A stretch of DNA of 64,000 bases from Methylobacterium amylolyticum (GCF_030700245.1 NZ_JAUYZI010000016.1:1-64000), one strand, 5' to 3'; shown: positions 16,665 to 24,198, counted from the first letter of the stretch. Notes: generated from the sequence alone by a model not told the origin. Program-made: numbers and translations.

Positions 16665-17585
16665 ATGTCGTTCTTCGCCCCCCCGCCGGCCGTGACGGCC
16701 GAGGTGTTCACCCGGTTGCCCGACCGCTTCCGCAACGCCCGCCCGACCGCCTGGGCGAACGCGAACCGGGGCGGCCACGCGATCGACTCCTTCCTGGAGG
16801 GACCGGTCTTCGACCGCGCCGGCCGGCTCTACGTCACCGACATCCCGTACGGGCGGATCTTCCGGATCGATGCGCAGGGCGAGTGGGAGCTCGTCGCGGA
16901 GTACGACGGCTGGCCGAACGGGATGAAGATCCACCGCGACGGGCGGATCTTCATCACCTGCTACAAGCGCGGCCTGATGCTGCTCGACCCGGATACGGGC
17001 GCGGTGACGCCGTTCCTGGAGACGGCCGGCTCGGAGGGGTTCCGCGGCGTCAACGACCTGACCTTTGCGCAGAACGGCGACCTCTACTTCACCGACCAGG
17101 GCCAGACCGGCCTCCAGGACCCGACCGGCCGGGTCTACCGCCTGCGCCCGTCCGGCGAGCTGACCTGCCTGATCGACACGGTGCCGAGCCCGAACGGCAT
17201 CGTGATCGACACGGCGATGTCGAGCCTGTTCATCGCCGTCACGCGCGCCCAGCAGATCTGGCGCATCCCGCTCAACGCCAGCGGGCTCGTGGCGAAGGTC
17301 GGCGTCTTCGCGCAGCTCCACGGCGGGCTGGGCGGTCCGGACGGCATCGCCCTCGATTCCGAGGGCTGCCTGATCGTCGCGCATACCGGCTTCGGGTCGA
17401 TCTGGCGGCTGTCGCCGGTCGCCGAGCCGGTGCTGCGCGTCATGGCGCCCTCCGGCATCTCGACGACCAACGTCGCCTACGGCGGGCCGGACGGCGCCAC
17501 CCTGTTCATCACCGAATCCCAGACCGGCAGCATCCTGACCGCGCGGATGCCGGCCCCGGGGCAGCCCCTCTTCTCCCACGCCTGA
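16665..17585 (+). CDS. SMP-30/gluconolactonase-family lactonase
   Basis: The ATG at 16665 follows GAGGACGGACC. The 306-aa product is a six-bladed beta-propeller of the SMP-30/LRE family: SFLEGPVFDRAGRLYVTDIP (metal-binding Glu in blade 1), GWPNGMKIHRDGRIFITCYK, GVNDLTFAQNGDLYFTDQGQ, PSPNGIVIDTAMSSLFIAVT and GGPDGIALDSEGCLIVAHTG. The Glu, Asn and Asp of these segments match the divalent-metal ligands and catalytic Asp of SMP-30 lactonases. No signal peptide is seen, so it acts in the cytoplasm. It would open a sugar-acid or other hydroxy-acid lactone. It lies between the second transporter and two exported amidohydrolases. Confidence 0.9.
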   Translation: MSFFAPPPAVTAEVFTRLPDRFRNARPTAWANANRGGHAIDSFLEGPVFDRAGRLYVTDIPYGRIFRIDAQGEWELVAEYDGWPNGMKIHRDGRIFITCYKRGLMLLDPDTGAVTPFLETAGSEGFRGVNDLTFAQNGDLYFTDQGQTGLQDPTGRVYRLRPSGELTCLIDTVPSPNGIVIDTAMSSLFIAVTRAQQIWRIPLNASGLVAKVGVFAQLHGGLGGPDGIALDSEGCLIVAHTGFGSIWRLSPVAEPVLRVMAPSGISTTNVAYGGPDGATLFITESQTGSILTARMPAPGQPLFSHA

Positions 17586-17596
17586 ACGGAAGCCCC

Positions 17597-18538
17597 ATGA
17601 GCACGAGCACCACGACGACGCGCCGCACGTATCTGGCGATGCTGGCGGGGGCGGCGCTGGCCGCCGGGGCGCGGCCGGCCTCCGCCCAGGCCGTGCGCTG
17701 GTCGTCGGGCACGGAACGCCCGACGATCGCCGTGCCGCCGAACGCCTGCGACTGCCACCACCACATCTACGACGCGCGCTTCCCCCCGGCCCCGGGCGCG
17801 ACCCTGCGGCCGCCGGACGCGAGCGTCGACGAGTACCGGGCGCTCCAGCGCCGGCTCGGCCTGACCCGGAACGTCGTCGTGCAGCCCTCGACCTACGGGA
17901 CCGACAACCGGCTCCTCGTGGACTCCGTGAAGGCGTTCGGCGCGTCCGCCCGCGGCGTGGCGATGCTCGACGCGACGGTGAGCGCGGAGGAGCTGAAGCG
18001 CCTCGACGCCGCCGGCATCCGCGGCGTACGGTTCGGGACGCGGCTGCCCGGCGGCGCCTCCATGGACGACATGGTCCCCGTCGCCCGCAGGATCGCGGAT
18101 CTCGGCTGGCACATCCAGCTCGTGTCGGACGGCGACAAGATCGTCGAACTCGCCGAGGTCCTGAAGGGCCTGCCGGTGCCGGTCGTGTTCGACCACATGG
18201 GGCACCTCCCGGAGCCGGCCGGGCCGGACCACCCGGGTTTCCGGGTGATCGCCGACCTGATCGAGACGCGCGGCGCCTGGGTGAAGCTCACCGGCGCCTA
18301 CATCCTGTCCAAGGTCGGCCCGCCGACCTACGGCGACCGGAGCCGGCTCGCCCGCGCCTACGTCGCCCTCGCCCCCGAGCGCCTCGTGTGGGGCAGCGAC
18401 TGGCCGCACCCGACATCGCCCGCCGACGCGAAGCCCGACGACGCCGTCCTGCTCGACCTGCTCGCGAACTGGGCGCCGGACCCGCGGGTGCAGGCGCGCA
18501 TCCTCGCGGACAACCCGGCCGAGCTCTACCGCTTCTGA
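17597..18538 (+). CDS. Tat-exported amidohydrolase (LigI-like), copy 1
   Basis: The ATG at 17597 is 11 bases after the lactonase stop. Residues 1-30 (STTTTRRTYLAMLAGAALAA) form a twin-arginine-type signal ending near SAQA. The catalytic part is an amidohydrolase_2 TIM barrel: PNACDCHHHIYDARF with the H-x-H metal ligands, QPSTYGTDNRLLVDS, VVFDHMGHLPEPAG with a further His, and LVWGSDWPHPTSPAD with the catalytic Asp. LigI (2-pyrone-4,6-dicarboxylate hydrolase) has this arrangement, but is a cytoplasmic enzyme. Here the Tat signal places the enzyme in the periplasm, so I infer hydrolysis of a lactone or pyrone outside the inner membrane. Substrate unknown. Confidence 0.9.
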   Translation: MSTSTTTTRRTYLAMLAGAALAAGARPASAQAVRWSSGTERPTIAVPPNACDCHHHIYDARFPPAPGATLRPPDASVDEYRALQRRLGLTRNVVVQPSTYGTDNRLLVDSVKAFGASARGVAMLDATVSAEELKRLDAAGIRGVRFGTRLPGGASMDDMVPVARRIADLGWHIQLVSDGDKIVELAEVLKGLPVPVVFDHMGHLPEPAGPDHPGFRVIADLIETRGAWVKLTGAYILSKVGPPTYGDRSRLARAYVALAPERLVWGSDWPHPTSPADAKPDDAVLLDLLANWAPDPRVQARILADNPAELYRF

Positions 18539-18584
18539 TCCCGCCCGGATCCGATCCCAGCGTTCGCAGAGAGGAGACGCGTCC

Positions 18585-19574
18585 ATGAACCCATCCCGGA
18601 CAGACGCCCCCGTGGGCGCGGCGCGCCCGTCCCGGCGGACGGTGCTGGGGGCCGGCGGCCTGATCGCCGCCGCGATGGCAGCCGGCACCCGCGCCGTCCG
18701 CGCCAAGGGTCCGGAGCCCGTCCCGTTCTCGTCGGGCACGGAGGCGCCGCGGACGCGGGTGCCCCCGAACGCCTGCGACAGCCACATCCACATCTTCTCG
18801 ACCCGCTTCCCCGCGTCGAGCCACTGGAAGGGCGAGCCGGTGGTGGATGCCGACGTGGCGGCCTATCGCCGGTTCCAGAAGCGGATCGGCACGAGCCGGG
18901 TGGTCGTGGTGACGCCCTCGACCTACGGCACCGACAACCGCGCGACCCTCGACGGCGTCGCGCAGTTCGGCGCGTCGGCGCGGGCGGTCGTGGTCGTCGA
19001 CCTCGACGTGTCCGAGGCGGCGCTGAAGGACATGGCGGCGCGCGGCGCGGTCGGCATCCGGGTCAATTTCGGCACGCCGCAATCCTGGGGGCCGACGACG
19101 GCCGAGCGCCTCGAAGCGATGGCCGAGAAGGTCCATCCGCTCGGATGGCACGTGCAGATCTACGCGACCGGCGACCGGATCGTCGAACTCGCCCCCGTCC
19201 TGTCCCGGCTGCCGACGCCGCTCGTCATCGACCACCTCGCGCGCCTGCCCCCGGGCCAGGGCGTGGACCACCCCGCCTTCGCGGTCGTGCGCCGGCTGCT
19301 GGACGGGGGCCGCACCTGGATCAAGCTGTCGGGGGCCTACCTCAACACGGCGAGCGGGCCCCCCGACTACGCCGACGCCACCGCAATCGCCCGGGCCTTC
19401 GCCGCGGCGGCACCCGAGCGCGTGGTCTGGGGCAGCGACTGGCCGCACCGCGGCGAGAAGCACATGCCCGACGACGCCCGCCTGTTCGACCTGCTCGCCG
19501 CCTGGGCGCCCAGCGAGGCCGCCCGCGACCGGATCCTGGTCGACAACCCGGCCGAGCTCTACGGCTTCGCCTGA
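18585..19574 (+). CDS. Tat-exported amidohydrolase (LigI-like), copy 2
   Basis: The ATG at 18585 has AGAGAGGAGAC upstream. Its signal reads RPSRRTVLGAGGLIAAAMAA, a good twin-arginine signal. The barrel again shows PNACDSHIHIFSTRFP (H-x-H), TPSTYGTDNRATLDGV, LVIDHLARLPPGQG and VVWGSDWPHRGEKHMPDD. It shares the segments VPPNACD, STYGTDNR and VWGSDWPH with the preceding gene, so the two are a tandem duplication that has diverged, especially in the signal region and at the active-site rim (PHPTSP against PHRGEK). 329 aa. It is the last gene of the operon; the next gene (19646) is unrelated. Confidence 0.9.
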   Translation: MNPSRTDAPVGAARPSRRTVLGAGGLIAAAMAAGTRAVRAKGPEPVPFSSGTEAPRTRVPPNACDSHIHIFSTRFPASSHWKGEPVVDADVAAYRRFQKRIGTSRVVVVTPSTYGTDNRATLDGVAQFGASARAVVVVDLDVSEAALKDMAARGAVGIRVNFGTPQSWGPTTAERLEAMAEKVHPLGWHVQIYATGDRIVELAPVLSRLPTPLVIDHLARLPPGQGVDHPAFAVVRRLLDGGRTWIKLSGAYLNTASGPPDYADATAIARAFAAAAPERVVWGSDWPHRGEKHMPDDARLFDLLAAWAPSEAARDRILVDNPAELYGFA

Positions 19575-19645
19575 TCCGCGCGGCGCGAGGCGGTCGACCG
19601 GATTTGGTACGACGCTCCTCGGAGCGCGCGGGGATGGGAGCGACG

Positions 19646-20230
19646 ATGCCCGAGACCTTCTTCGCCCGGAGCGCCGCGGCGGTCGCGCGCGATCTGGTCG
19701 GCGCGCGGATCTTCGTCGGCGCGGCCGGCGGCGTGATCGTCGAGACCGAGGCCTACGACCGGACCGATCCGGCCTCCCACAGCTTCGCCGGACCCACGGC
19801 CCGCAACGCCAGCATGTTCGGCCCGCCCGGGCACGCCTACGTCTACCGCTCCTACGGCCTGCACTGGTGCCTGAACCTCGTCTGCGAGCCCGGCAGCGCG
19901 GTGCTCCTGCGCGCGCTCGAACCCACGGAGGATCTCGACGGGATGCGGGCGCGCCGGGGCGTGAGCGAGCTGCGGCTGCTCTGCGCGGGCCCCGGCCGCC
20001 TCTGCCAGGCGCTCGGCGTCACCGGCGCGCTGGACGGGTGGCCGCTCGACCGCGCGCCGTTCCGCTTCGCGCGCCGCGAGGGGGCAGCCTCGGTCGTCGC
20101 GGACAGGCGGATCGGGATCACGCGCGGCGCCGAGACGCCCTGGCGCTTCCTGCTCGGCGGGTCGCGGTTCGTGAGCCGTCCGGCGCGGCGCCCCGATCCG
20201 ATGCGCGGCCGGCCCGACGCCCTGCGCTGA
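19646..20230 (+). CDS. 3-methyladenine (alkyladenine) DNA glycosylase, AAG/MPG type
   Basis: I choose the ATG at 19646 (GGGAG five bases upstream); an in-frame ATG at 19634 is possible. The 194-aa product has the AAG fold: FFARSAAAVARDLVGARIFV, GVIVETEAYDRTDPASHSFA with the catalytic Glu, and ARNASMFGPPGHAYVYRSYG then LHWCLNLVC, which forms the DNA-intercalating region. LCAGPGRLCQALGVTG and DRRIGITRG complete it. It removes alkylated purines in base-excision repair. It stands 71 bases after the catabolic operon on the same strand; I see no functional link, so it is probably transcribed on its own. Confidence 0.93.
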   Translation: MPETFFARSAAAVARDLVGARIFVGAAGGVIVETEAYDRTDPASHSFAGPTARNASMFGPPGHAYVYRSYGLHWCLNLVCEPGSAVLLRALEPTEDLDGMRARRGVSELRLLCAGPGRLCQALGVTGALDGWPLDRAPFRFARREGAASVVADRRIGITRGAETPWRFLLGGSRFVSRPARRPDPMRGRPDALR

Positions 20231-20330
20231 GCGGTGCGGCGCCCGCCGAGTGGCCGCCGCCTGCCGCGCGCCCGGGAACACGCCCGGGCGCCCATGCCTT
20301 GAACCGGGGTGTCCAGGCACGGAGGACGGT

Positions 20331-20549
20331 ATGGGTCAGGATGTCGATGCAGCCCGCGAGGCGTTCGGGACGGTGCCGCCCGTCAAGCCGGCCGAGCCCG
20401 ACCGGCGGCCCGCGGCCGGCGGCAGCGGCCCGCACGCGCCCGGTTCTCCGGAGCCGGAGAGCGATGTCGGACCGGAGAGCGGCGGCTACGACAACAGGCC
20501 GCCGCTGCCGCAGCCGGACAACCGGAAGGGCGGCCACGGCGCCGGCTGA
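20331..20549 (+). CDS. Small Pro/Gly-rich disordered protein, 72 aa
   Basis: The ATG at 20331 has a good site (CACGGAGGACGGT). After a short helical start (MGQDVDAAREAFGTVPPVKP) the protein is rich in Pro, Gly, Ser and Glu, ending PQPDNRKGGHGAG, so it is almost certainly disordered. Such small hydrophilic, hydrophilin-like proteins are common in Methylobacterium. No function can be assigned. It precedes another small gene by 72 bases on the same strand. Confidence 0.6.
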   Translation: MGQDVDAAREAFGTVPPVKPAEPDRRPAAGGSGPHAPGSPEPESDVGPESGGYDNRPPLPQPDNRKGGHGAG

Positions 20550-20621
20550 ACCGTCGCGATCCGGGCGGCATCCGCCCGGACGCCGCACGACCGAACACGG
20601 CGCGACCGGAGGGACCGGCCC

Positions 20622-20837
20622 ATGGAAGCCAGCGGTCTGAAGCCGCCCCCGTTCCGGGTGATCACCTTCCGGGACGCGCACGCGGTGAACGCGGAGGATG
20701 TCGAGACGGAGGCCGCGTCCCGGATCCGGTTCGCCTCGGCCATCGACCTGTGCCGGTCGCGCGACGACGCGCACGCGCATCGGGTCGAGCTGCGGGCCGG
20801 GGACGCCGTGATCGACACGTGGCCACGGCGCGTCTGA
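20622..20837 (+). CDS. Hypothetical protein, 71 aa
   Basis: The ATG at 20622 follows CCGGAGGGACCGGCCC, a strong ribosome binding site. The product reads LKPPPFRVITFRDAHAVNAE, then ASRIRFASAIDLCRSRDDAH and VELRAGDAVIDTWPRRV, a compact alpha/beta-looking sequence without a signal or membrane helix. It does not match a family I recognise. The sequence is balanced and non-repetitive, which speaks for a real gene. Confidence 0.65.
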   Translation: MEASGLKPPPFRVITFRDAHAVNAEDVETEAASRIRFASAIDLCRSRDDAHAHRVELRAGDAVIDTWPRRV

Positions 20838-20894
20838 CGCCCGCAGGACGGATCCCGCCGGGACGACGCCGCGCCCGGCCGGCTTCCCATCAGC

Positions 20895-21362
20895 TCAGGC
20901 GGCCTTGCGGGCGCCCTTCGGCTCCTGTCCGACCACGTCCGCGCGCGCGCCGGGCACGCCGAGACCGATCGCCCGGGCGAGGTTCGAGCGCTGCTCGCTG
21001 TAGGAGGGCGACACGAGCGGGTAGTCGACGGGCAGCCCGTAGCGGGTCCGGTAGCCCTCCGGCGTCAGGCCGTTCGCCGTCAGGTGCCGCTTCAGGGTCT
21101 TGTACGTCCGGCCGTCGATGAAGCTGACGATGCCTTCGGGCTGGATCGACCTGCGGATCTGCGCCGTGCTCGGCTTCTCGACGGGCGCCTCCGCCACGAC
21201 CGCCGGCCGGCCCGAGGCCAGGCCGCCGATCGCGGCGTGAATCTGCGTGATCAGCGCCGGCAGGTCCGCCGGTGCGACGTGATTGTTCGAGACGTAGGCC
21301 GCTACGATCTCGCTCGTCAGCGCGATGAAGTCGGGGCTGAGCCCTGCATTTTCTTCGGTCAT
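20895..21362 (-). CDS. MucR/Ros-family regulator lacking the zinc ligands, copy 1
   Basis: The start at 21362 (MTEENAGLSPDFIALTSEIV) is typical of MucR/Ros proteins, which control exopolysaccharide, motility and cell-cycle genes in alphaproteobacteria. The N-terminal oligomerisation part (AAYVSNNHVAPADLPALITQ) and the DNA-binding part (SFIDGRTYKTLKRHLTANGL, then YGLPVDYPLVSPSYSEQRSN) are complete; 155 aa. In ordinary MucR the position of the Ser in SFIDG is a zinc-binding Cys, and the Asn in RHLTANG is the last zinc-binding His. Both are replaced here, so no classical zinc finger can form. Known Mesorhizobium relatives without the Cys still bind DNA. It is divergent from a second copy. Confidence 0.92.
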   Translation of the reverse strand: MTEENAGLSPDFIALTSEIVAAYVSNNHVAPADLPALITQIHAAIGGLASGRPAVVAEAPVEKPSTAQIRRSIQPEGIVSFIDGRTYKTLKRHLTANGLTPEGYRTRYGLPVDYPLVSPSYSEQRSNLARAIGLGVPGARADVVGQEPKGARKAA

Positions 21363-21949
21363 GTCGGCTCCTGAATGCGCCCTCCCACTCCGCATCCGCA
21401 ATGCATCCGACGAACGCAAGTTAAAATTGGGTAATCTGGGCGCGGAACCGATCTGACCGGAATGCATGGCTAAGCATCCGTCAACGATGTCTTCCCGAAA
21501 GCGATGAAAACCGGTCCGTCGCCAACCGGACGTCGATGAATCCTGATGCTTGCCCGCCGCGCCTGCGAAGTGCCGGACATTCGCCCGACGGGCGCGCCGG
21601 GACCCTGCGGCCGTCCGCACACGAGCAAGGATCTGCAAGTCTTCCGCAAGCATCGCAACACGTCCGAGCGGTCGAGCGAGCGGTCCGGACCGGATCGGTG
21701 CCTGTCGACCCGGACCCTTTCCGGTGCGCGATCCGTACTCCGCTCGGACGGCCGCTCGGACGAGCATCGGGATGCAGCTTCGCAAGTCATGGCTTGCGGC
21801 GGAAAAAAGCGCGATGCGGCGCCGGATTGTATCGGCTGGATGCAATTACCTGTTGGTAATTTCTGCCCGCGCACCTATGGCAAGACGTTCCGGTTGACCA
21901 GCCCGACACAGGGGCATCTCAGTCGCACAGCGCGCAGCGAGGATATGAG
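21363..21949. other. Long divergent regulatory region between two mucR genes
   Basis: These 587 bases separate the two divergent MucR-type genes and contain no gene I can support. Composition is more A/T-rich than its surroundings near both gene starts (for example AAGTTAAAATTGGGTAATCT at about 21418-21437). MucR/Ros proteins bind AT-rich sites with T-A steps and repress their own genes, so both promoters and several operators are expected here. The clearest one is listed separately at 21844. Confidence 0.6.
21844..21861. promoter_or_regulatory. Perfect palindrome AATTACC-TGTT-GGTAATT, likely operator
   Basis: AATTACCTGTTGGTAATT is a perfect 7-bp inverted repeat with a 4-base centre, in AT-rich DNA about 90 bases before the ATG of the second mucR gene. 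A related half site (GGTAAT) occurs at about 21429-21434 on the side of the first mucR gene. Binding by MucR or by another dimeric regulator is inferred. As DNA it is a strong candidate operator; as RNA it would form only a weak hairpin. Confidence 0.5.
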
Positions 21950-22453
21950 ATGGACGAGCCAACATCACCTCAGCAGGGTCAATTGACCGAGTGGGCCGCG
22001 GATATCGTCGCTGCCTACGTGTCGAACAACTCGATCCCGGTTGCCGAGATGCCGGCCCTGATCGCCGCCACCTACGCGGCCCTCGTCGGTCTCGACCGCG
22101 GGACCGCCGCCGAGCCGGCGATCGAGAAGCCGACCCCCGCGCAGATCAAGCGGTCGATCACACAGGACGCGCTGGTCAGCTTCGTCGACGGCAAGCCCTA
22201 CAAGACGCTGAAGCGCCATCTCGGCACGCACGGGCTCACCTTCGAGGCCTACCGTGAGCGCTACGGCCTGCCGCTGGATTACCCGGCGGTCGCGCCCAGC
22301 TACTCGGAGGCGCGCTCAGCCCTCGCCAGGAGCCTCGGCCTGGGCCGACCGCGCCGCGAGGCCGCACCGGAGACGCCCGCCGAGACCGAGACCGAGAGCG
22401 ACGCGCCGAAGGCCCGCAAGCCCAGGACGGGGCGGCGGACGGCGGCGGAATAA
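21950..22453 (+). CDS. MucR/Ros-family regulator lacking the zinc Cys, copy 2
   Basis: The start at 21950 (MDEPTSPQQGQLTEWAADIV) has GAGATG-type spacing. The 167-aa protein matches copy 1 throughout: AAYVSNNSIPVAEMPALIAA, IEKPTPAQIKRSITQDALVS, FVDGKPYKTLKRHLGTHGLT and YGLPLDYPAVAPSYSEARSA. The zinc-ligand Cys is again Ser (VSFVDG), but here both His (RHLGTH) remain. The C-terminus has an extra acidic/basic tail (PETPAETETESDAPKARKPR). The pair probably arose by duplication, and the copies may form mixed oligomers. A strong hairpin follows eight bases after the stop. Confidence 0.92.
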   Translation: MDEPTSPQQGQLTEWAADIVAAYVSNNSIPVAEMPALIAATYAALVGLDRGTAAEPAIEKPTPAQIKRSITQDALVSFVDGKPYKTLKRHLGTHGLTFEAYRERYGLPLDYPAVAPSYSEARSALARSLGLGRPRREAAPETPAETETESDAPKARKPRTGRRTAAE

Positions 22454-22460
22454 GCGATCC

Positions 22461-22484
22461 GGACGCGGCGCCGACGCCGCGTCC
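22461..22484 (+). terminator. Hairpin after the second mucR gene
   Basis: GGACGCGGCG, centre CCGA, CGCCGCGTCC: perfect 10-bp arms with a 4-base loop, starting eight bases after the mucR stop. There is no U-tract, which is usual in GC-rich alphaproteobacteria where hairpins may stop or protect the 3' end. Confidence 0.65.
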
Positions 22485-22503
22485 GTACACGATCGGATCT
22501 CCC

Positions 22504-22534
22504 GGCCGGCGATCGGCATCTCCCATCGCCGGCC
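22504..22534. repeat. Second hairpin downstream of mucR copy 2
   Basis: GGCCGGCGAT and ATCGCCGGCC form perfect 10-bp arms around 11 bases. It follows the previous hairpin by 20 bases. It could be part of a two-hairpin 3' structure or a dispersed palindromic unit. The region to 22713 holds no gene I can support. Confidence 0.5.
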
Positions 22535-22713
22535 AACCCACAAGCCGATCGGGATCACACCGCCTCCCGTTGAACCGCTCGGCTGCCCCCGCGCCCACGA
22601 CAGCGGAGTGGCCCGGGCAGCGCGACCTCACGGAACGTGGCGCCGCCGGGTTTGTTCGCCCCGCTCGCAGCGGCGGGCGGAGACGACCGCGATCCCTTCA
22701 ATCGGATGGCGTG

Positions 22714-22890
22714 TCAGACGCGGACTTCCTCGGCCTGAAGGCCGCCGGCGCGCATGTGCTCGGGGATGTCCGAGTGGTCGTAGTAGCCGGCCTCGTGGGC
22801 CATCGCGTCCAAGGCGGACAGCGGATCGGCGGCCGCTCCGGTCCAGAGGATCGCGCCCGTCGTCGTCTGCCGCACCTGAAACACCCGCAT
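22714..22890 (-). CDS. Small protein, 58 aa, unknown
   Basis: The ATG at 22890 has GGGAGGACGCG directly upstream, a near-perfect site. The product reads MRVFQVRQTTTGAILWTGAA, then DPLSALDAMAHEAGYYDHSD and ends MRAGGLQAEEVRV. It looks like a small globular alpha/beta protein without signal or membrane segment. I do not recognise the family. Three further small minus-strand genes follow upstream (23109, 23398, 23704), each with its own ribosome binding site. Confidence 0.65.
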   Translation of the reverse strand: MRVFQVRQTTTGAILWTGAAADPLSALDAMAHEAGYYDHSDIPEHMRAGGLQAEEVRV

Positions 22891-23108
22891 CGCGTCCTCC
22901 CACCGGCATCCCGCCCGCTCGACAAGCGCGACCGTGCCGGTGACGTTCCATCGTCCGTCCAGGGATTGTGGCGCAGTTTGCCGCAGGGGGCGGACCGGAG
23001 CGTGGACCATCGCTCCGGCCCCGCGGAGATCGCTGCTCCGCCCGAGCGATCTCGGTCGAAAGGGATGCGCATTCAGCGCCGGTTTGGGCCCCGGTTGGCG
23101 GGCCGAAC

Positions 23109-23291
23109 TCACGCCGCCACGGCCGCCATCAGCGCGAGACCGGCCGCCGGGAGGGCGAAGGCCAGCACGGCGAGGGGGTCGAACGGAGCCGGTCTACCCG
23201 CCGCGAGCCAGCGCCGCGCGATGCAGCCGTCGGCCGCGAGGCCCGCCAGCACGAGCCCGCACCCGACCGCCGACCCCATCCCGCACGTCAT
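23109..23291 (-). CDS. Small membrane protein, 60 aa
   Basis: The start at 23291 (MTCGMGSAVGCGLVLAGLAA) follows GAGAGGCGGGCGCG. Two hydrophobic segments (GSAVGCGLVLAGLAADG and PLAVLAFALPAAGLALMAAV) flank a basic loop (CIARRWLAAGRP), so a two-helix hairpin in the inner membrane is likely. Three Cys lie in or near the first helix. No family is recognised. An upstream extension of the frame is not needed to explain the protein. Confidence 0.5.
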   Translation of the reverse strand: MTCGMGSAVGCGLVLAGLAADGCIARRWLAAGRPAPFDPLAVLAFALPAAGLALMAAVAA

Positions 23292-23397
23292 CGCGCCCGC
23301 CTCTCGACACGGTGCGAGGATCGCCGCCGCATGTTTCCACGATGTGTGCGCCGCCTTGTTCGCAGATGCGCGCCGAGCGGGGGCGCCGCGGATGGCC

Positions 23398-23580
23398 CTA
23401 CATCCGGGGCGGCCGATCCCCGGCCTTGGTCTCGGCTCCCGGCGCGTCGTCGGCCCCGGCATCCGGCGCGGGCTTGCGGTCCCGACTCGCGCCGCCTGTG
23501 CGGCCGGGCTCAATCCCGTCGAGTCCCCGGCGATCGGAGCTTCGCGCGCGGTTCTGCGGCGCCTTCTCGTCGTCGGTCAT
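23398..23580 (-). CDS. Small hydrophilic disordered protein, 60 aa
   Basis: The ATG at 23580 has GAGGAACGCG in front, better than an in-frame ATG at 23613. The protein (MTDDEKAPQNRARSSDRRGL, then DRKPAPDAGADDAPGAETKA) is made almost only of charged and small residues and should be disordered, like stress-related hydrophilins. Function unknown. It lies 123 bases downstream of the DUF892 gene, in the same direction. Confidence 0.5.
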   Translation of the reverse strand: MTDDEKAPQNRARSSDRRGLDGIEPGRTGGASRDRKPAPDAGADDAPGAETKAGDRPPRM

Positions 23581-23703
23581 CGCGTTCCTCGATCCTGATC
23601 GCTCGTGGCCCAATCCGGGGAGGGGCCCGACGCGGCGGCGCTGCTTGCGCCGCCGCGTCGGGCCGGTCCGCCTTCAAAGCCGTAGGTGCGGGCCGGGAGC
23701 CCC

Positions 23704-24198
23704 TCAGGCCGCGGCCTTCTCGACGGTTTCCGCGAGCTGGCTGGCGATCTCGTCGCCCTTGTAGATCTCGGACACCGCCTGCTTGAGCTTGGCGGCATCG
23801 TCCTGCCGTCCCAGCGCCTTCGCGTAGGCCGCAGCCGTGCCGAAGCCGGCGAGACCGTAATGCGTCATGCGCTGGTACTGGGCGAGGATCGCGCAATCCC
23901 GCAGCCGGCCGTCGCCGGACGCCTCCTGCACGCCGTGCTTGAGCGCCTCGGCGACCAAGCCCTCCATGCCCTTGCAGTGCTCGGGCTTGGTCTCGCCACC
24001 GTTGGCCTGGATCAGGCTCTTCAGCGCATCGGTGTGCTTCTGGATGCCGCCGACCGCCTGTTCGAGCATCTGTTTCAGCTTCGGGTCGCTGGCCTTGCCG
24101 CCGAGCTGCTGGACGGCGCGGACCATCTGGTCGTTTGCCGACCACAGGTCCTGCATCTCGTCGAGATACACCTCCTTGAGGTTGCCGGGTGCGCCCAT
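23704..24198 (-). CDS. DUF892 (YciE/YciF-type) ferritin-like protein
   Basis: The start MGAPGNLKEVYLDEMQDLWS at 24198 is typical of DUF892 proteins. The 164-aa product forms the expected four-helix bundle: DQMVRAVQQLGGKASDPKLK, KQMLEQAVGGIQKHTDALKS, HCKGMEGLVAEALKHGVQ, and CAILAQYQRMTHYGLAGFGT with helices to the end. Glu/His pairs spaced along the helices (DEMQD, QKHTD, QRMTHYG) could hold a di-iron site as in YciF. Such proteins are linked to stress and stationary phase in other bacteria, but the biochemical role is unsettled. It is divergent from the small gene at 24376. Confidence 0.88.
   Translation of the reverse strand: MGAPGNLKEVYLDEMQDLWSANDQMVRAVQQLGGKASDPKLKQMLEQAVGGIQKHTDALKSLIQANGGETKPEHCKGMEGLVAEALKHGVQEASGDGRLRDCAILAQYQRMTHYGLAGFGTAAAYAKALGRQDDAAKLKQAVSEIYKGDEIASQLAETVEKAAA

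Noticed and set aside
16332..17579. Open frame of 415 codons antisense to the SMP-30 lactonase
   Set aside because: The plus-strand propeller has five recognisable blades; the antisense translation has no motif.
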